Positions 1 to 9,185 of a DNA stretch of 64,000 nt are shown here, in pieces; position 1 is the first letter of the stretch, and every line of letters starts with the position of its first letter. The DNA is taken from the NCBI RefSeq assembly GCF_003205295.1, contig NZ_QJRP01000007.1:62001-126000 (forward strand), written 5' to 3'. The notes under the pieces are model-generated. The model saw nothing but the letters and a program-made list of their open reading frames with translations, was not told where the DNA came from and did not search any database. A program made the translations under genes and the position numbers. This stretch comes from Pseudomonas mosselii. Its GTDB lineage: Bacteria > Pseudomonadota > Gammaproteobacteria > Pseudomonadales > Pseudomonadaceae.

Positions 1-333
1 GGCTTCGACTGCAGCGGTTTCATCGGCTACCTGTTCCGCGAAGAGGCGGGCATGAACCTGCCGCGCTCGACCCGCGAGATGATCAATGTTGACGCGCCCA
101 AGGTGGCCCGCAACAAGCTCAAGCCCGGCGACCTGCTGTTCTTCAGCACCAACGGCCGTGGCCGCGTCAGCCATGCCGGCATCTACCTGGGTGACAACCA
201 GTTCATCCACTCCAGCAGCCGCCGCAGCGGTGGCGTGCGTATCGACAGTCTGGGCGATCGCTACTGGAGCAAGACCTTCATCGAGGCAAAACGCGCGCTC
301 GCCATGGCGCCGACCACGATCTCGCGCAATTGA
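1..333 (+). CDS. NlpC/P60 (C40) peptidase, 5' partial
   Basis: The reading frame is open from the first base, so the N-terminus lies outside the window. The visible 110 residues are the catalytic half of an NlpC/P60 domain: GFDCSG with the nucleophile Cys at visible residue 4, LPRSTREM, KPGDLLFF, and VSHAGIYLG with the base His, ending in EAKRAL. Enzymes of this family cleave gamma-D-glutamyl-diaminopimelate or related peptide bonds in peptidoglycan in the periplasm. The gene lies directly upstream of a second, very similar NlpC/P60 gene, so the pair looks like a tandem duplication. Whether it carries a signal peptide or lipobox cannot be seen. Confidence 0.9.
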   Translation, partial: GFDCSGFIGYLFREEAGMNLPRSTREMINVDAPKVARNKLKPGDLLFFSTNGRGRVSHAGIYLGDNQFIHSSSRRSGGVRIDSLGDRYWSKTFIEAKRALAMAPTTISRN

Positions 334-358
334 TTTGATATCAAAATGCTGTAACCTC

Positions 359-393
359 GCACGGCGGCGTAGCTGAAAAGCTTGCCGCCGTGC
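359..393. terminator. Hairpin between the two NlpC/P60 genes
   Basis: A perfect 10-bp inverted repeat, GCACGGCGGC at 359-368 and GCCGCCGTGC at 384-393, encloses an inner AGCT-GAAA-AGCT stem-loop. It begins 26 bases after the stop codon of the first peptidase gene. No long T-run follows, so it may act as a weak terminator or as an mRNA 3'-end stabiliser. Confidence 0.5.
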
Positions 394-479
394 GCATTTA
401 CAGAAAGCGTCTAATCTAAATTCTCAACTCTTTTTACCTTCGGCCGTGGCCGTCGGATTCTCGACAGGACGTTCGCATC

Positions 480-1013
480 ATGGCGATGTTGGCGCGCTTC
501 GCACTCCTTTCCCTGGTGGCCCTGCTTGCGGCCTGCTCCAGCCGTGCGCCCACGCCGGCGCCGGTACCCAAGACGCCGATGGTGTTCAATCAGGCATCTT
601 CCTCGCCAGCAGCGGACGACGTGCTGTTCCGCGCCATCGGCCTGGTGGGCACGCCGTATCGCTGGGGGGGCAACACACCGGATGCCGGGTTCGATTGCAG
701 CGGCCTGATCGGCTACGTCTACCGTGACGCCGCGGGCATCAGCCTGCCGCGCTCGACCCGCGAGATGATCGTCATGCACGCGCCGAACGTGGATATCAAT
801 GCGCTGCAGTCGGGTGACCTGGTGTTCTTCGCCACCAGCGGTGGGTCGCAGGTCAGCCATGCCGGGATCTACGTGGGTGAAGGGCGCTTCGTCCATGCGC
901 CTTCCAGCGGCGGCACCGTGCGCCTGGACTACCTGTCGAACAGCTACTGGGCCAAGGCCTACCTGCAGGCCAAGCGCGTACTGCCGCCTGGGCACCTGGC
1001 GCAGAATCCCTGA
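480..1013 (+). CDS. NlpC/P60 (C40) lipoprotein peptidase
   Basis: A 177-residue protein. The N-terminus is a lipoprotein signal with lipobox LLAAC (Cys19), so it is probably anchored to the outer membrane facing the periplasm. A short Pro/Ala-rich linker precedes the NlpC/P60 domain at about residues 45-170. The catalytic Cys73 sits in GFDCSG, His127 in QVSHAGIY, and a third polar residue is probably His139 in RFVHAP. The domain closely resembles the partial protein just upstream (shared LPRSTREM, GDL.FF, SHAGIY.G). Length and layout fit the Spr/MepS-like murein endopeptidases of Pseudomonas. Role in cross-link cleavage during growth is inferred from the family. Confidence 0.9.
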   Translation: MAMLARFALLSLVALLAACSSRAPTPAPVPKTPMVFNQASSSPAADDVLFRAIGLVGTPYRWGGNTPDAGFDCSGLIGYVYRDAAGISLPRSTREMIVMHAPNVDINALQSGDLVFFATSGGSQVSHAGIYVGEGRFVHAPSSGGTVRLDYLSNSYWAKAYLQAKRVLPPGHLAQNP

Positions 1014-1119
1014 GTCACGCCTTGCGGGCCGTTGAGCCGTCCGCGCAAGTATCTACCGCTCCCCACCGGCCGCCAGTGGCCAGGATGCTCGTCCGATAAC
1101 GACATTCCGGGAGTGGGGC

Positions 1120-3699
1120 ATGAGCACGATCAAGGAGCGCGTGGAGCGCAGTCTCGGTGCATTGGACGCAGGGCGGCCGCTGGCCGGCCTGGTTGATGAG
1201 ATCATCGGCGCGTACCCAGACCCTTACGAGCTGGCGCGCCAGCATGCGCAGCGCATCCTGTCCAAGCACACGGGCAGGGCGATGGACCCGAGGTTCGTCT
1301 GGTGGCACCAGTTCGACAGGGCCAGCACCAGCAGTCGGAGTTTCACCGGGTGGTGGCACAGCGGCCCGCCCAGCAAGTCGATGCATCTTGCCGAACTGGT
1401 GGTCCAGCGTTTCGACGCCCGCTTCCAGCAGGCGCCCGATGAGCTGGACCTGTATGGCGGATTCTATCGCCAGGGGGACCATGCCAGCGCGTTCGATGAG
1501 CGCAATGAAGTGCCGATGCTGGGTAGGGTGGTGCAGCAGGATCTGTGGGCGCTGGACTTTGCCGTCGCCTATCGTGCCGAGCTCGCGAGCTTCTGGTCCA
1601 CCTACGGTGACAAGTTTCGTGTGCTGGCCAAGATCAATCTGCTGGGCCAGGTGCACGCCGCCAAGCGCGACGGGCGTATTACCGTCGATGACTGGACCCG
1701 ACTGCGTGCCATGGTCAGCCATGAGCTGAGCGTCACCGGTGTGCCGACGCTGGACATGCTGCAGCGCGACAGCACCGCGAACCCGCTGGTCGCAAGCCGC
1801 TATGCGATCGACCGGGTCGACCGAGGCTGCCTTTACAGTTTCGCGGCGCAGGACGGTCGGGTGGTGCTCTACCGCCCATGGGCGACTGAAGCGTTGAAGG
1901 GGTTCGAATCCGAGCTGGCCATGGCCCGCTGGTTGCGCGAACAGCTGCAGGACGCCGACACGCTGAATGCATTCATCCACGCCGCACACATCGACGCCCG
2001 CGATAGCGTACGTACCCACGAGGTCAAGGCCACCCTGCAGAGCATCGCCAACAGCCGGTCCGAGCAGGCGGCCACGATGGTCCTGGCCTACCTCAGACAG
2101 CCGATCAGCGGTGTGCTGTTCACCTACCTTGGCAATCGGGCCAATGAGGAAATGCGCCAGAGCGCCTCGACCATGCTCGACAACGCCGACCTGCGCACGG
2201 CGATGTGGAGCGGTTACCTGGCCGCGTTCCTCAGGGTATTTGGCGGTTTTGCACCGTTGGGCTGGCCGATGACACTGACGCTGCTCGGTGCCAGTGTCGC
2301 CAAGGTGGCGCTCGACGTGGACGCGGCAGCCAACGCCGTCGACGATCATGCCCGCAGGGCCGCGCTGCGCGACGCCATCTTCGACAGTTTGTTCGCGGCG
2401 TTGAACATGGCCGATCTGGGGTTTCAGTCCAGCCTGGTATCCCTGACCTACGAGGCCCCGTTCAATGAGCGCAACACCTCGTTGGCGAATTGGGCGCCTG
2501 TGCAGTCTGCCGCGCCGTCGTTGCAAGACCTGGAAGCCAACCAGGTGCTTGCCGGTGAGGTCGAGCTGGCAGGGCGTCTGCGGGGGATGCGGCTCGACGA
2601 GAGCGGTGGCTGCTGGATCGTTCTGGATGGCCTGAGCTACCGGGTGCGTTACAGCCATGAGCTGGCCGTGTGGCTGATCGTGCCGCCCGACGATCCCTTT
2701 GCTTTCGCCCCCCTGCATCCGGTGCGCCTGGATGAGAACGGGGTGTGGCTGCTGCTGGAGCCCCCGCGGCTGGCCGGTGGAAGCCCGCCGGCGGTGGAGG
2801 GGATGGCCAGTGTCACATCGCGTTTCTGGACCAGCCATGTGACGTTGGACGAAGTGTCCAGTCGAGTGCTTTCCGCCAACGCCTTGCACCGGCAGAAGAC
2901 CCTCCTCAGGCAGTGGCCGGTCGCGGAGCTGGCGCCGGGTACGGCGCCTGCGCTGGATGGCCATGGGCTGGATTGCGTGCTGACGGCGGGGACCCCCCAC
3001 TATTCCTATCGCCATGGCCGTGATTACTTCAATTCGCTGATCGAGTACTACACCAGCGATGAGTCTCGTGTGAACGACGTGTTTCGCTCCGGTACCTATC
3101 GTTATGGCGATGAGGACGACTACATCAAGGACCTTGCCGACAGCCTCGAGCAGTTGCCCCGGAGTAACCAGGTCAGCCTGTATCGAGGCGGGCACAGCTC
3201 GCGCGGTACCGGGGGAGAACGCTATCGACAGGGGCAGCTGAATGTCGGGGACGTGCTGGTCAATACCGATATCGCGTCCTTCACCGAGAACCCCTACAAG
3301 GTAGTTGAGTTTGCCTCTGCCCACCGGGCGCAGGCCCCGCAGGGCCTGGTCGGAGTATTTGACGACAGTTCGATCATCTACGAGCTGCCAGCTGGCTGCT
3401 ATCAGGATGGAACGCCGATCAGCCCGTTCTCCCTGTACTGGGACGAGGGCGAGACGGTGTTCCTGCCGGGCCGGTACTTCCGAGTTGACAAGCTGGAGCA
3501 GGTCTATGGCGAGCACTTTCGCTTCATCCACGTCACGCTTGGCCAGGTGGTTGGCCCTGTGTCGGGGCCGGTCTACGATCTGCGTACCGGCCAGGTATTC
3601 GACCGGGCGAGCTTCGTCGCGCGGATCAAGACGCCAACCCTGGCGCAGCGCTTCTTCCCGAGCCCTGCCGAGCCGCCTTCAAGCTTGCTTGAGCAGTAA
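1120..3699 (+). CDS. Dermonecrotic-toxin-like protein with C-terminal ADP-ribosyltransferase domain
   Basis: An 859-residue protein with no signal peptide. Residues 1 to about 350 resemble the N-terminal region of the large dermonecrotic toxin-like proteins of Pseudomonas (DUF6543-type; recognised by general pattern only). A hydrophobic stretch around residues 365-395 could insert in membranes. The C-terminal third carries an R-S-E ADP-ribosyltransferase layout: Arg689 in SLYRGG, Ser720 in ASFTEN, and Glu776-Gly-Glu778 in DEGETVFLPGRYFRV, the ExE motif and following strand. Enzymes with this layout transfer ADP-ribose from NAD+ to protein targets. Secretion route and target are unknown. It stands alone in its operon and its 3' end overlaps a convergent gene by 21 bp. 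The domain call is by eye, not from a profile search. Confidence 0.7.
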   Translation: MSTIKERVERSLGALDAGRPLAGLVDEIIGAYPDPYELARQHAQRILSKHTGRAMDPRFVWWHQFDRASTSSRSFTGWWHSGPPSKSMHLAELVVQRFDARFQQAPDELDLYGGFYRQGDHASAFDERNEVPMLGRVVQQDLWALDFAVAYRAELASFWSTYGDKFRVLAKINLLGQVHAAKRDGRITVDDWTRLRAMVSHELSVTGVPTLDMLQRDSTANPLVASRYAIDRVDRGCLYSFAAQDGRVVLYRPWATEALKGFESELAMARWLREQLQDADTLNAFIHAAHIDARDSVRTHEVKATLQSIANSRSEQAATMVLAYLRQPISGVLFTYLGNRANEEMRQSASTMLDNADLRTAMWSGYLAAFLRVFGGFAPLGWPMTLTLLGASVAKVALDVDAAANAVDDHARRAALRDAIFDSLFAALNMADLGFQSSLVSLTYEAPFNERNTSLANWAPVQSAAPSLQDLEANQVLAGEVELAGRLRGMRLDESGGCWIVLDGLSYRVRYSHELAVWLIVPPDDPFAFAPLHPVRLDENGVWLLLEPPRLAGGSPPAVEGMASVTSRFWTSHVTLDEVSSRVLSANALHRQKTLLRQWPVAELAPGTAPALDGHGLDCVLTAGTPHYSYRHGRDYFNSLIEYYTSDESRVNDVFRSGTYRYGDEDDYIKDLADSLEQLPRSNQVSLYRGGHSSRGTGGERYRQGQLNVGDVLVNTDIASFTENPYKVVEFASAHRAQAPQGLVGVFDDSSIIYELPAGCYQDGTPISPFSLYWDEGETVFLPGRYFRVDKLEQVYGEHFRFIHVTLGQVVGPVSGPVYDLRTGQVFDRASFVARIKTPTLAQRFFPSPAEPPSSLLEQ

Positions 3700-4257
3700 G
3701 GCCACGCCTGGGAAATACTGCCCCAGCTCGTTGTGCAGCTTGCGATAGGCGTAGGGGAAGTACCAGGCGATCGCGCACGTCGAGTGCTTCTGCAGGTCAT
3801 CCACCAGGTCCTGCAGTTCTTCTGGGCTGGCGTGCTGGCCCGCCTTCCACGGTGTGACGAACAGGGCGCCGGCACGCAGCTGGCTGGCATAGGTGATGTG
3901 CCTGGCAAGCGCGCTGGTCTCCTGCAGGGCCGTCGCCAGGTCGAGGCGCCCCAGGCGTGGCCAGCGCTGGCTGGCGCGCAGGTGCAGGGTTGACTCGGTG
4001 CTGCTGATCGAAAGGTCGCAGCGTCCCTCGCGCTCGCCTTCGTCGCGTTGCTTCTTGCTCGTGTATTGCTGCAGTGCCACCAGTTCGCCCTGCCAGGCGG
4101 CGGCCGCGAGCAGCCCGACATTGGCGGCGCTACCGTGCCAGTAGGGCGCCTCGTTGTCGCCCTGCAACTGGTTGAAGCGGTCGATGCAGTCGATCCAGCG
4201 TTCGAGAGCCGGGCGCAGGAACTCCAGGTGCGGGTTGTTGATGATCAGGCCTTGCAT
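3679..4257 (-). CDS. Protein of unknown function, convergent with the toxin-like gene
   Basis: A 192-residue soluble protein that I do not recognise. It has no signal peptide or membrane segment and is rich in Leu, Ala, Trp and Gln. An internal segment (about residues 60-85) is Lys/Arg/Glu-rich, and the C-terminus ends with a hydrophobic helix. Its last 21 bases overlap the end of the 859-residue toxin-like gene on the opposite strand. Placement next to a toxin-like gene makes an immunity or accessory role possible, but immunity genes are usually co-directional, so this is speculation. An AT-rich stretch upstream (4260-4330) could carry its promoter. Confidence 0.65.
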   Translation of the reverse strand: MQGLIINNPHLEFLRPALERWIDCIDRFNQLQGDNEAPYWHGSAANVGLLAAAAWQGELVALQQYTSKKQRDEGEREGRCDLSISSTESTLHLRASQRWPRLGRLDLATALQETSALARHITYASQLRAGALFVTPWKAGQHASPEELQDLVDDLQKHSTCAIAWYFPYAYRKLHNELGQYFPGVALLLKQA

Positions 4258-4424
4258 GCTGCGCTCTCCTTGTCATTGTGATCGAGGTCAGCCGAGAAAA
4301 ATGGTGGCTATGTGATATCACTGCTTTGAGTGTGGCACAAGCTGGCGGATCGGCCATTGATCCAGGCCAGATCGGCCCTCGTTCGATTGACGCTCCCGGT
4401 GCAACCCTCTAACCTTCGCGGCGT

Positions 4425-4620
4425 GTTTCAGGTGCCCTGCGAGCCGCGGTTCGGCAGGGTGAAACTGGGAAGCCGGTGGGCGCCAGCAGGCGCGAGTCCG
4501 GCGCTGCCCCCGCAACGGTAGATGAGTCGACGGCTACGCAAGGCCACTGGATTTTCATGTCCGGGAAGGCGCGTGGCCAGGGCCTGCGCCCGCTCATGAG
4601 CCCGGAGACCGGCCTGTCAC
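4425..4620 (+). promoter_or_regulatory. Cobalamin (adenosylcobalamin) riboswitch
   Basis: The conserved skeleton of the B12 riboswitch is present in order: GGTGCC near 4431, GGGAAGCCGGTG near 4468, TCCGGCGCTGCCCCCGCAAC near 4497-4516, GCCACTGG near 4543, CCGGGAAGGCG near 4561, and the B12 box GAGCCCGGAGACCGGCCTG at 4598-4616. It lies about 125 bases before cobO and points toward it. By family knowledge, binding of adenosylcobalamin lowers expression of the downstream genes, here the whole ten-gene cob operon. Gamma-proteobacterial versions often act on translation; I see no obvious rho-independent terminator between it and cobO. Confidence 0.95.
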
Positions 4621-4744
4621 TGCCAAACGGCATCACGGAGGGTGATGCGCGGTGCGATGTGGCCGTTGCCACGCCCCCTGCGCGCTCCTCGTCTGCCTGC
4701 CCTTTACCTGTCGCCGCCGGCGCGACAGTCTGCGGAGACCCCTG

Positions 4745-5356
4745 ATGAGCGAATCCATCGAACGCGACGAACGTCACCTGGCGCGCATGCAGCGCAAGAA
4801 GGCGATCATCGACGAGCGCATCGCCAATTCCCCCAACGAATGCGGCCTGTTGCTGGTGCTGACCGGCAACGGCAAGGGCAAGAGCAGCTCGGCCTTCGGC
4901 ATGCTCGCCCGCGCCCTGGGTCATGGCATGCAGTGCGGCGTGGTGCAGTTCATCAAGGGCCGCAATAGCACCGGCGAGGAACTGTTCTTCCGTCGTTTCC
5001 CCGAGCAGGTGCGCTACCACGTGATGGGCGAGGGTTTTACCTGGGAAACCCAGGACCGTCAGCGCGACATCGCCGCCGCCGAGGCCGCCTGGGCCGTTTC
5101 CCGCCAGCTGCTGCAGGACCCGTCGATCCAGTTCGTCGTGCTCGATGAATTGAACATCGCCCTCAAGCACGGCTACCTGGATCTCGACCAGGTGCTTTCG
5201 GATATCCAGGCGCGTCCGCCGATGCAGCATGTGATCGTCACCGGCCGAGCCGCGAAGCCTGAAATGATCGAGCTGGCCGACACCGTCACCGAGATGGGCA
5301 TGCTCAAGCACGCCTTCCAGGCCGGTATCCGCGCGCAGAAGGGCGTCGAACTGTGA
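4745..5356 (+). CDS. cobO: Cob(I)yrinic acid a,c-diamide adenosyltransferase
   Basis: A 203-residue cytosolic enzyme that transfers the adenosyl group of ATP to the Co(I) corrinoid, making the Co-C bond of adenosylcobalamin. The P-loop GNGKGKSSS lies near residue 40, followed by the CobO/BtuR pattern QFIKG and VVLDELN. The ATG at 4745 gives the family's usual length and N-terminus (MSESIERDERHLARM); the upstream in-frame extension has no family character. It is the first gene after the B12 riboswitch. Its stop codon overlaps the GTG start of cobB (GTGA at 5353-5356), so the two are translationally coupled. Confidence 0.95.
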   Translation: MSESIERDERHLARMQRKKAIIDERIANSPNECGLLLVLTGNGKGKSSSAFGMLARALGHGMQCGVVQFIKGRNSTGEELFFRRFPEQVRYHVMGEGFTWETQDRQRDIAAAEAAWAVSRQLLQDPSIQFVVLDELNIALKHGYLDLDQVLSDIQARPPMQHVIVTGRAAKPEMIELADTVTEMGMLKHAFQAGIRAQKGVEL

Positions 5357-6648
5357 GTGATTTGCGCCAGTGTCCCGCCGTGCTGATCGCGGCCCCGGCC
5401 TCGGGCCAGGGCAAGACCACGGTCACCGCCGCCCTGGCCCGCCTGCACCGCAACCTCGGGCGCAGGGTGCGGGTGTTCAAGTGCGGGCCTGACTTTCTCG
5501 ACCCGATGATCCTCGAGCGTGCCAGTGGCGCGCCAGTCTACCAGCTCGACCTGTGGATGATCGGTGCCGAGGAGAGCCGGCGCCTGTTGTGGGAGGCGGC
5601 GGGCGAGGCCGACCTGATCCTGATCGAGGGCGTAATGGGCCTGTTCGACGGCACGCCATCGAGCGCCGACCTGGCGCGCCATTTCGGCGTGCCGGTGCTG
5701 GCAGTGATCGACGGCACGGCCATGGCCCAGACCTTCGGTGCCCTGGCCCTGGGCCTGGCGCGTTACCAGCCCGACCTGCCGTTCGCCGGGGTGCTGGCCA
5801 ACCGGGTCGGCAGCCTGCGCCATGCGCAACTGCTCGAAGGCAGCTTGACCGAAGGCCTGCGCTGGTACGGCGGGCTGTCCCGCGAGCGCGGCATCGAGCT
5901 GCCCAGCCGTCACCTTGGCTTGGTCCAGGCCAGCGAACTGAACGACCTGGATGCACGCCTGGACGCCGCCGCCGAAGCGCTCGGTGCCAGCTGCGATGCC
6001 GCGTTGCCGCCACCGGTCAGTTTTGCCGGGCCTGAGCCTGCGAGCGTAACCACGTTGCTGGCCGGGGTACGCATCGGCGTGGCCCGCGACGAAGCCTTTG
6101 CGTTCACCTACGGTGCCAACCTCGACCTGCTGCGCGGCCTTGGCGCGCACCTGGAGTTCTTCTCGCCGGTGCATGACCGCGAGCTACCCGTGGTGGACAG
6201 CCTTTATCTGCCCGGCGGCTACCCCGAGCTGCATCACCAGGCCCTGGCCGCCAACGCGCCGATGCTGGAGGCGATCCGCGCCCATCATGCCGCCGGCAAG
6301 CCATTGTTGGCCGAGTGCGGCGGCATGCTCTACCTGCTCGACGCACTGACCGACGTGGCGGGCGAGCGCGCCGCGCTGCTGGGCCTGCTGCCGGGCGAGG
6401 CGACCATGCAGAAGCGCCTGGCGGCCCTGGCCCTGCAGGCGGTCGAACTGCCCGAAGGCACCTTGCGTGGCCACACTTACCACCACTCGCTGACCAGCAC
6501 CGAGCTGGCGCCGATCGCCCGTGGCCTGAGCCCCAACGGTGGGCGGGGCAACGAGGCGGTCTATCGCCTGGGGCGCCTGACTGCCTCCTACGTGCACTTC
6601 TATTTCCCCTCCAACCCCGACGCGGCGGCGGCGCTGCTGCGACCATGA
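5353..6648 (+). CDS. cobB: Cobyrinate / hydrogenobyrinate a,c-diamide synthase
   Basis: A 431-residue enzyme that uses glutamine and ATP to amidate the a and c side chains of the corrin ring. The N-terminal ATP-binding half begins PASGQGKTTV (about residues 15-24). The C-terminal class-I glutamine amidotransferase half has LLAECGGMLYLL with nucleophile Cys322, and a matching His in GHTYHHS/YVHFYF near the end. The start is GTG, overlapping the cobO stop. The end overlaps bluB by four bases (ATGA). As a member of the aerobic Pseudomonas pathway the natural substrate is probably hydrogenobyrinate; this is inferred from the organism. Confidence 0.95.
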   Translation: MSDLRQCPAVLIAAPASGQGKTTVTAALARLHRNLGRRVRVFKCGPDFLDPMILERASGAPVYQLDLWMIGAEESRRLLWEAAGEADLILIEGVMGLFDGTPSSADLARHFGVPVLAVIDGTAMAQTFGALALGLARYQPDLPFAGVLANRVGSLRHAQLLEGSLTEGLRWYGGLSRERGIELPSRHLGLVQASELNDLDARLDAAAEALGASCDAALPPPVSFAGPEPASVTTLLAGVRIGVARDEAFAFTYGANLDLLRGLGAHLEFFSPVHDRELPVVDSLYLPGGYPELHHQALAANAPMLEAIRAHHAAGKPLLAECGGMLYLLDALTDVAGERAALLGLLPGEATMQKRLAALALQAVELPEGTLRGHTYHHSLTSTELAPIARGLSPNGGRGNEAVYRLGRLTASYVHFYFPSNPDAAAALLRP

Positions 6649-7295
6649 GCCGACACGCCTACAGCGAAGCCGAGCGCCAGGCCATCTACCGGGCCATCGG
6701 CGAACGCCGCGACATGCGCCATTTCGCCGGGGGTGAGGTGGCCCCCGAGTTGCTGGGGCGCCTGCTCGCCGCCGCCCACCAAGCGCCCAGCGTGGGCCTG
6801 ATGCAGCCGTGGCGCTTCATCCGTATCAGTCAGCGTGCATTGCGCGGGCAAATTCAGGCGCTGGTGGAGCAGGAGCGGGTGCGCACCGCCGAGGCCCTGG
6901 GCGAGCGCTCCGATGAATTCATGAAGCTTAAGGTCGAAGGCATCAACGACTGCGCCGAAGTGCTGGTGGCGGCGTTGATGGACAAGCGCGAGGCGCACGT
7001 CTTCGGCCGTCGCACCCTGCCCGAGATGGACCTGGCCTCGCTGGCCTGCGCCATCCAGAACCTGTGGCTGGCGGCGCGTGCCGAAGGGCTGGGCATGGGC
7101 TGGGTGTCGCTGTTCGACCCCCAGGCCCTGGCCGAGCTGCTGGGCATGCCCGCCGGCGCCAAGCCCATGGCGGTGCTGTGCCTGGGGCCGGTGACCGAAT
7201 TCTATCCGGCGCCAATGCTGGTGCTGGAGGACTGGGCCGAGCAACGACCGTTGAGCGAGATGCTGTACGAAAACCATTGGGGAGAGCGTCCATGA
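6645..7295 (+). CDS. bluB: 5,6-dimethylbenzimidazole synthase
   Basis: A 216-residue nitroreductase-fold protein. BluB consumes reduced flavin (FMNH2) and O2 to make 5,6-dimethylbenzimidazole, the lower ligand of B12. The N-terminus RRDMRHF, then [16 protein letters not shown] and the C-terminal [10 protein letters not shown]...WGERP match the BluB pattern and distinguish it from general nitroreductases. The ATG at 6645 is set by the ATGA overlap with cobB. Its stop overlaps the ATG of cbiB. Its place among the lower-ligand genes (cobT, cobS) fits the role. Confidence 0.92.
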   Translation: MSRHAYSEAERQAIYRAIGERRDMRHFAGGEVAPELLGRLLAAAHQAPSVGLMQPWRFIRISQRALRGQIQALVEQERVRTAEALGERSDEFMKLKVEGINDCAEVLVAALMDKREAHVFGRRTLPEMDLASLACAIQNLWLAARAEGLGMGWVSLFDPQALAELLGMPAGAKPMAVLCLGPVTEFYPAPMLVLEDWAEQRPLSEMLYENHWGERP

Positions 7296-8200
7296 GCGTG
7301 GCCTTGCTGACCGTGGCGGGCGTGGCCCTGGATGCGCTGCTGGGCGAGCCGCGTCGGCGTCATCCGCTGGTGGGCTTCGGCAATTTCGCCTCACGCCTGG
7401 AACAACGCTTCAACGCTGGCGGGCGCGGCTGGCGCAGCCATGGCGTTACCGCGTGGTTCCTGGCGGTGGTGCCGCTGACCCTGCTGGCGCTGATCCTGTC
7501 CTGGCTGCCGTACATCGGCTGGCTGGTGGACGTGCTGGCGCTTTACTGCGCCCTGGGCCTGCGCAGCCTGGGCGAGCATGTGCTGCCGGTGGCCCAGGCA
7601 TTGCGCCAGGGCGACCTGGCCGAGGCGCGGCGGCGCGTCGGTTACCTGGTCAGCCGCGAGACCCGCGAGCTGGACGAGCCCGCCGTGGCCCGGGCGGCCA
7701 CCGAGTCGGTGCTGGAAAACGGCAGCGACGCGGTGTTCGCCGCGCTGTTCTGGTTCGTCGTGGCCGGTGCGCCAGGGGTGGTGCTGTATCGCCTGAGCAA
7801 TACCCTGGACGCCATGTGGGGCTATCGCAACGAGCGCTTCGAGCGCTTCGGCTGGTGCGCGGCGCGCATCGACGATGGCCTGAACTATATTCCCGCCAGG
7901 CTGGTGGCGCTGACCTATGCGCTGTTGGGCAAGACCCGCCTGGCCCTGGCCTGCTGGCGCAATCAGGCGCCGTTGTGGGACAGCCCCAACGCCGGCCCGG
8001 TGATGGCCGCTGGTGCCGGCGCGCTGGGCGTGGAGCTGGGTGGCCCTGCGGTGTATCACGGCGAGTTGCACGAGCGGCCGCGCCTGGGAGAAGGGCCGAT
8101 GGCTGACGCCGATGCCATCGAACATGGCTGGAGCCTGGTGCAGCGCGGCGTGTGGCTGTGGGTGCTGTTGATCTGTGTGGGAGCCTATCTGAATGCTTGA
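7292..8200 (+). CDS. cbiB: Adenosylcobinamide-phosphate synthase (CbiB/CobD)
   Basis: A 302-residue inner-membrane protein with several hydrophobic segments (about residues 50-95, 150-165, and at the C-terminus). It attaches the aminopropanol (phosphate) arm to adenosylcobyric acid. Family motifs seen are [17 protein letters not shown] near the N-terminus, [26 protein letters not shown] around residues 115-145, and [11 protein letters not shown]. The start at 7292 overlaps the bluB stop (ATGA). The 3' end overlaps cobC by eight bases. This is the gene called cobD in P. aeruginosa and Pseudomonas denitrificans nomenclature. Confidence 0.93.
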   Translation: MSVALLTVAGVALDALLGEPRRRHPLVGFGNFASRLEQRFNAGGRGWRSHGVTAWFLAVVPLTLLALILSWLPYIGWLVDVLALYCALGLRSLGEHVLPVAQALRQGDLAEARRRVGYLVSRETRELDEPAVARAATESVLENGSDAVFAALFWFVVAGAPGVVLYRLSNTLDAMWGYRNERFERFGWCAARIDDGLNYIPARLVALTYALLGKTRLALACWRNQAPLWDSPNAGPVMAAGAGALGVELGGPAVYHGELHERPRLGEGPMADADAIEHGWSLVQRGVWLWVLLICVGAYLNA

Positions 8201-9185
8201 ACACGGTGGCCGCCTGCTGCGGGCGGTGAAACAGTACGCCATCCCTCGGGAGCAGTGGCTCGACCTGTCCAGCGGCATTGCGCCCTGGCCCTACCCGATC
8301 CCGCCGATTCCGCTGGAAGCCTGGGCCCGGCTGCCGGAGACCGAGGACGGCCTGGAGGCGGCGGCGCGGCAGTACTATGGCGCGCAGCCTTTGCTGGCGG
8401 TGGCCGGCTCCCAGGCGGCGATCCAGGCCTTGCCGTTCTTGCGCCCGGTAGGGCGGGTCGGGGTCCTGTCGCCGTGCTATGCGGAGCATCCACATGCCTG
8501 GGCGCAAGCGGGGCACGCGGTGGTCGAACTGGAGGAGGCCGAGGTCGAAGACGTGCTCGACAGCCTCGATGTTCTGCTGCTGGTCAATCCCAACAACCCC
8601 ACCGGCCACCGAGTAGCCCGCGAACGCCTGCTGGCCTGGCATGCGCGCCTGGCTGAACGCGGTGGCTGGCTGCTGGTGGACGAAGCCTTCATGGACAACA
8701 CGCCTGATCACAGCGTGGTCGAACAGGCCGGGCAACCGGGTTTGATCGTGTTGCGCTCGTTCGGCAAGTTCTTCGGCCTGGCCGGCGTGCGGCTGGGCTT
8801 TGTGGTCGCCCAGGTGGATGTGCTGCGACGGCTGGCCGAGGCACTCGGACCTTGGACCGTCAGCGGCCCGACCCGTGTGCTTGGGCAGGCGTGTTTTGCC
8901 GACGAGGCGGCGCACCAGGCGCAGATTGCCCGTTGCGCCCAGGCCAGCCAGCGTCTGGCCACCTTGCTTGATGGGGCAGGCCTGCCACCCAGCGGTGGCT
9001 GCGACCTGTTCCAGTACGTGCGTGATGAGCGTGCCGCGCACCTGCATGAATTTCTCGCCCGCCGCGGCATCCTGGTGCGCCTGTTCGAGCAACCACCTGC
9101 GCTGCGCTTCGGCCTGCCCGCCACGGCGACGGACGAACAACGCCTGGCCCAGGCCCTGGCGGACTACCAGAAGGAATCGGCATGA
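8193..9185 (+). CDS. cobC: Threonine-phosphate decarboxylase (CobC/CobD type)
   Basis: A 330-residue PLP-dependent, class I/II aminotransferase-fold enzyme. It supplies (R)-1-amino-2-propanol phosphate for the nucleotide-loop arm. Motifs seen are [13 protein letters not shown] (N-terminus), [16 protein letters not shown] and the PLP-lysine motif [16 protein letters not shown] with Lys192. The ATG at 8193 lies within the end of cbiB, and its end overlaps the cobQ start by four bases (ATGA). Named by Pseudomonas convention; in Salmonella the equivalent is CobD. Confidence 0.92.
   Translation: MLEHGGRLLRAVKQYAIPREQWLDLSSGIAPWPYPIPPIPLEAWARLPETEDGLEAAARQYYGAQPLLAVAGSQAAIQALPFLRPVGRVGVLSPCYAEHPHAWAQAGHAVVELEEAEVEDVLDSLDVLLLVNPNNPTGHRVARERLLAWHARLAERGGWLLVDEAFMDNTPDHSVVEQAGQPGLIVLRSFGKFFGLAGVRLGFVVAQVDVLRRLAEALGPWTVSGPTRVLGQACFADEAAHQAQIARCAQASQRLATLLDGAGLPPSGGCDLFQYVRDERAAHLHEFLARRGILVRLFEQPPALRFGLPATATDEQRLAQALADYQKESA

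Noticed and set aside
1015..3531. Long open frame on the minus strand opposite the toxin-like gene (838 codons)
   Set aside because: It mirrors the coding strand of a high-GC gene, is rich in Arg, His, Gln and Gly without domain character, and starts with no ribosome site. The plus-strand protein has recognisable motifs.
4331..4350. Possible sigma-54 promoter (TGGCAC followed by GGC) upstream of the riboswitch
   Set aside because: The -12 element lacks TTGC at the required spacing, so the match is only partial.
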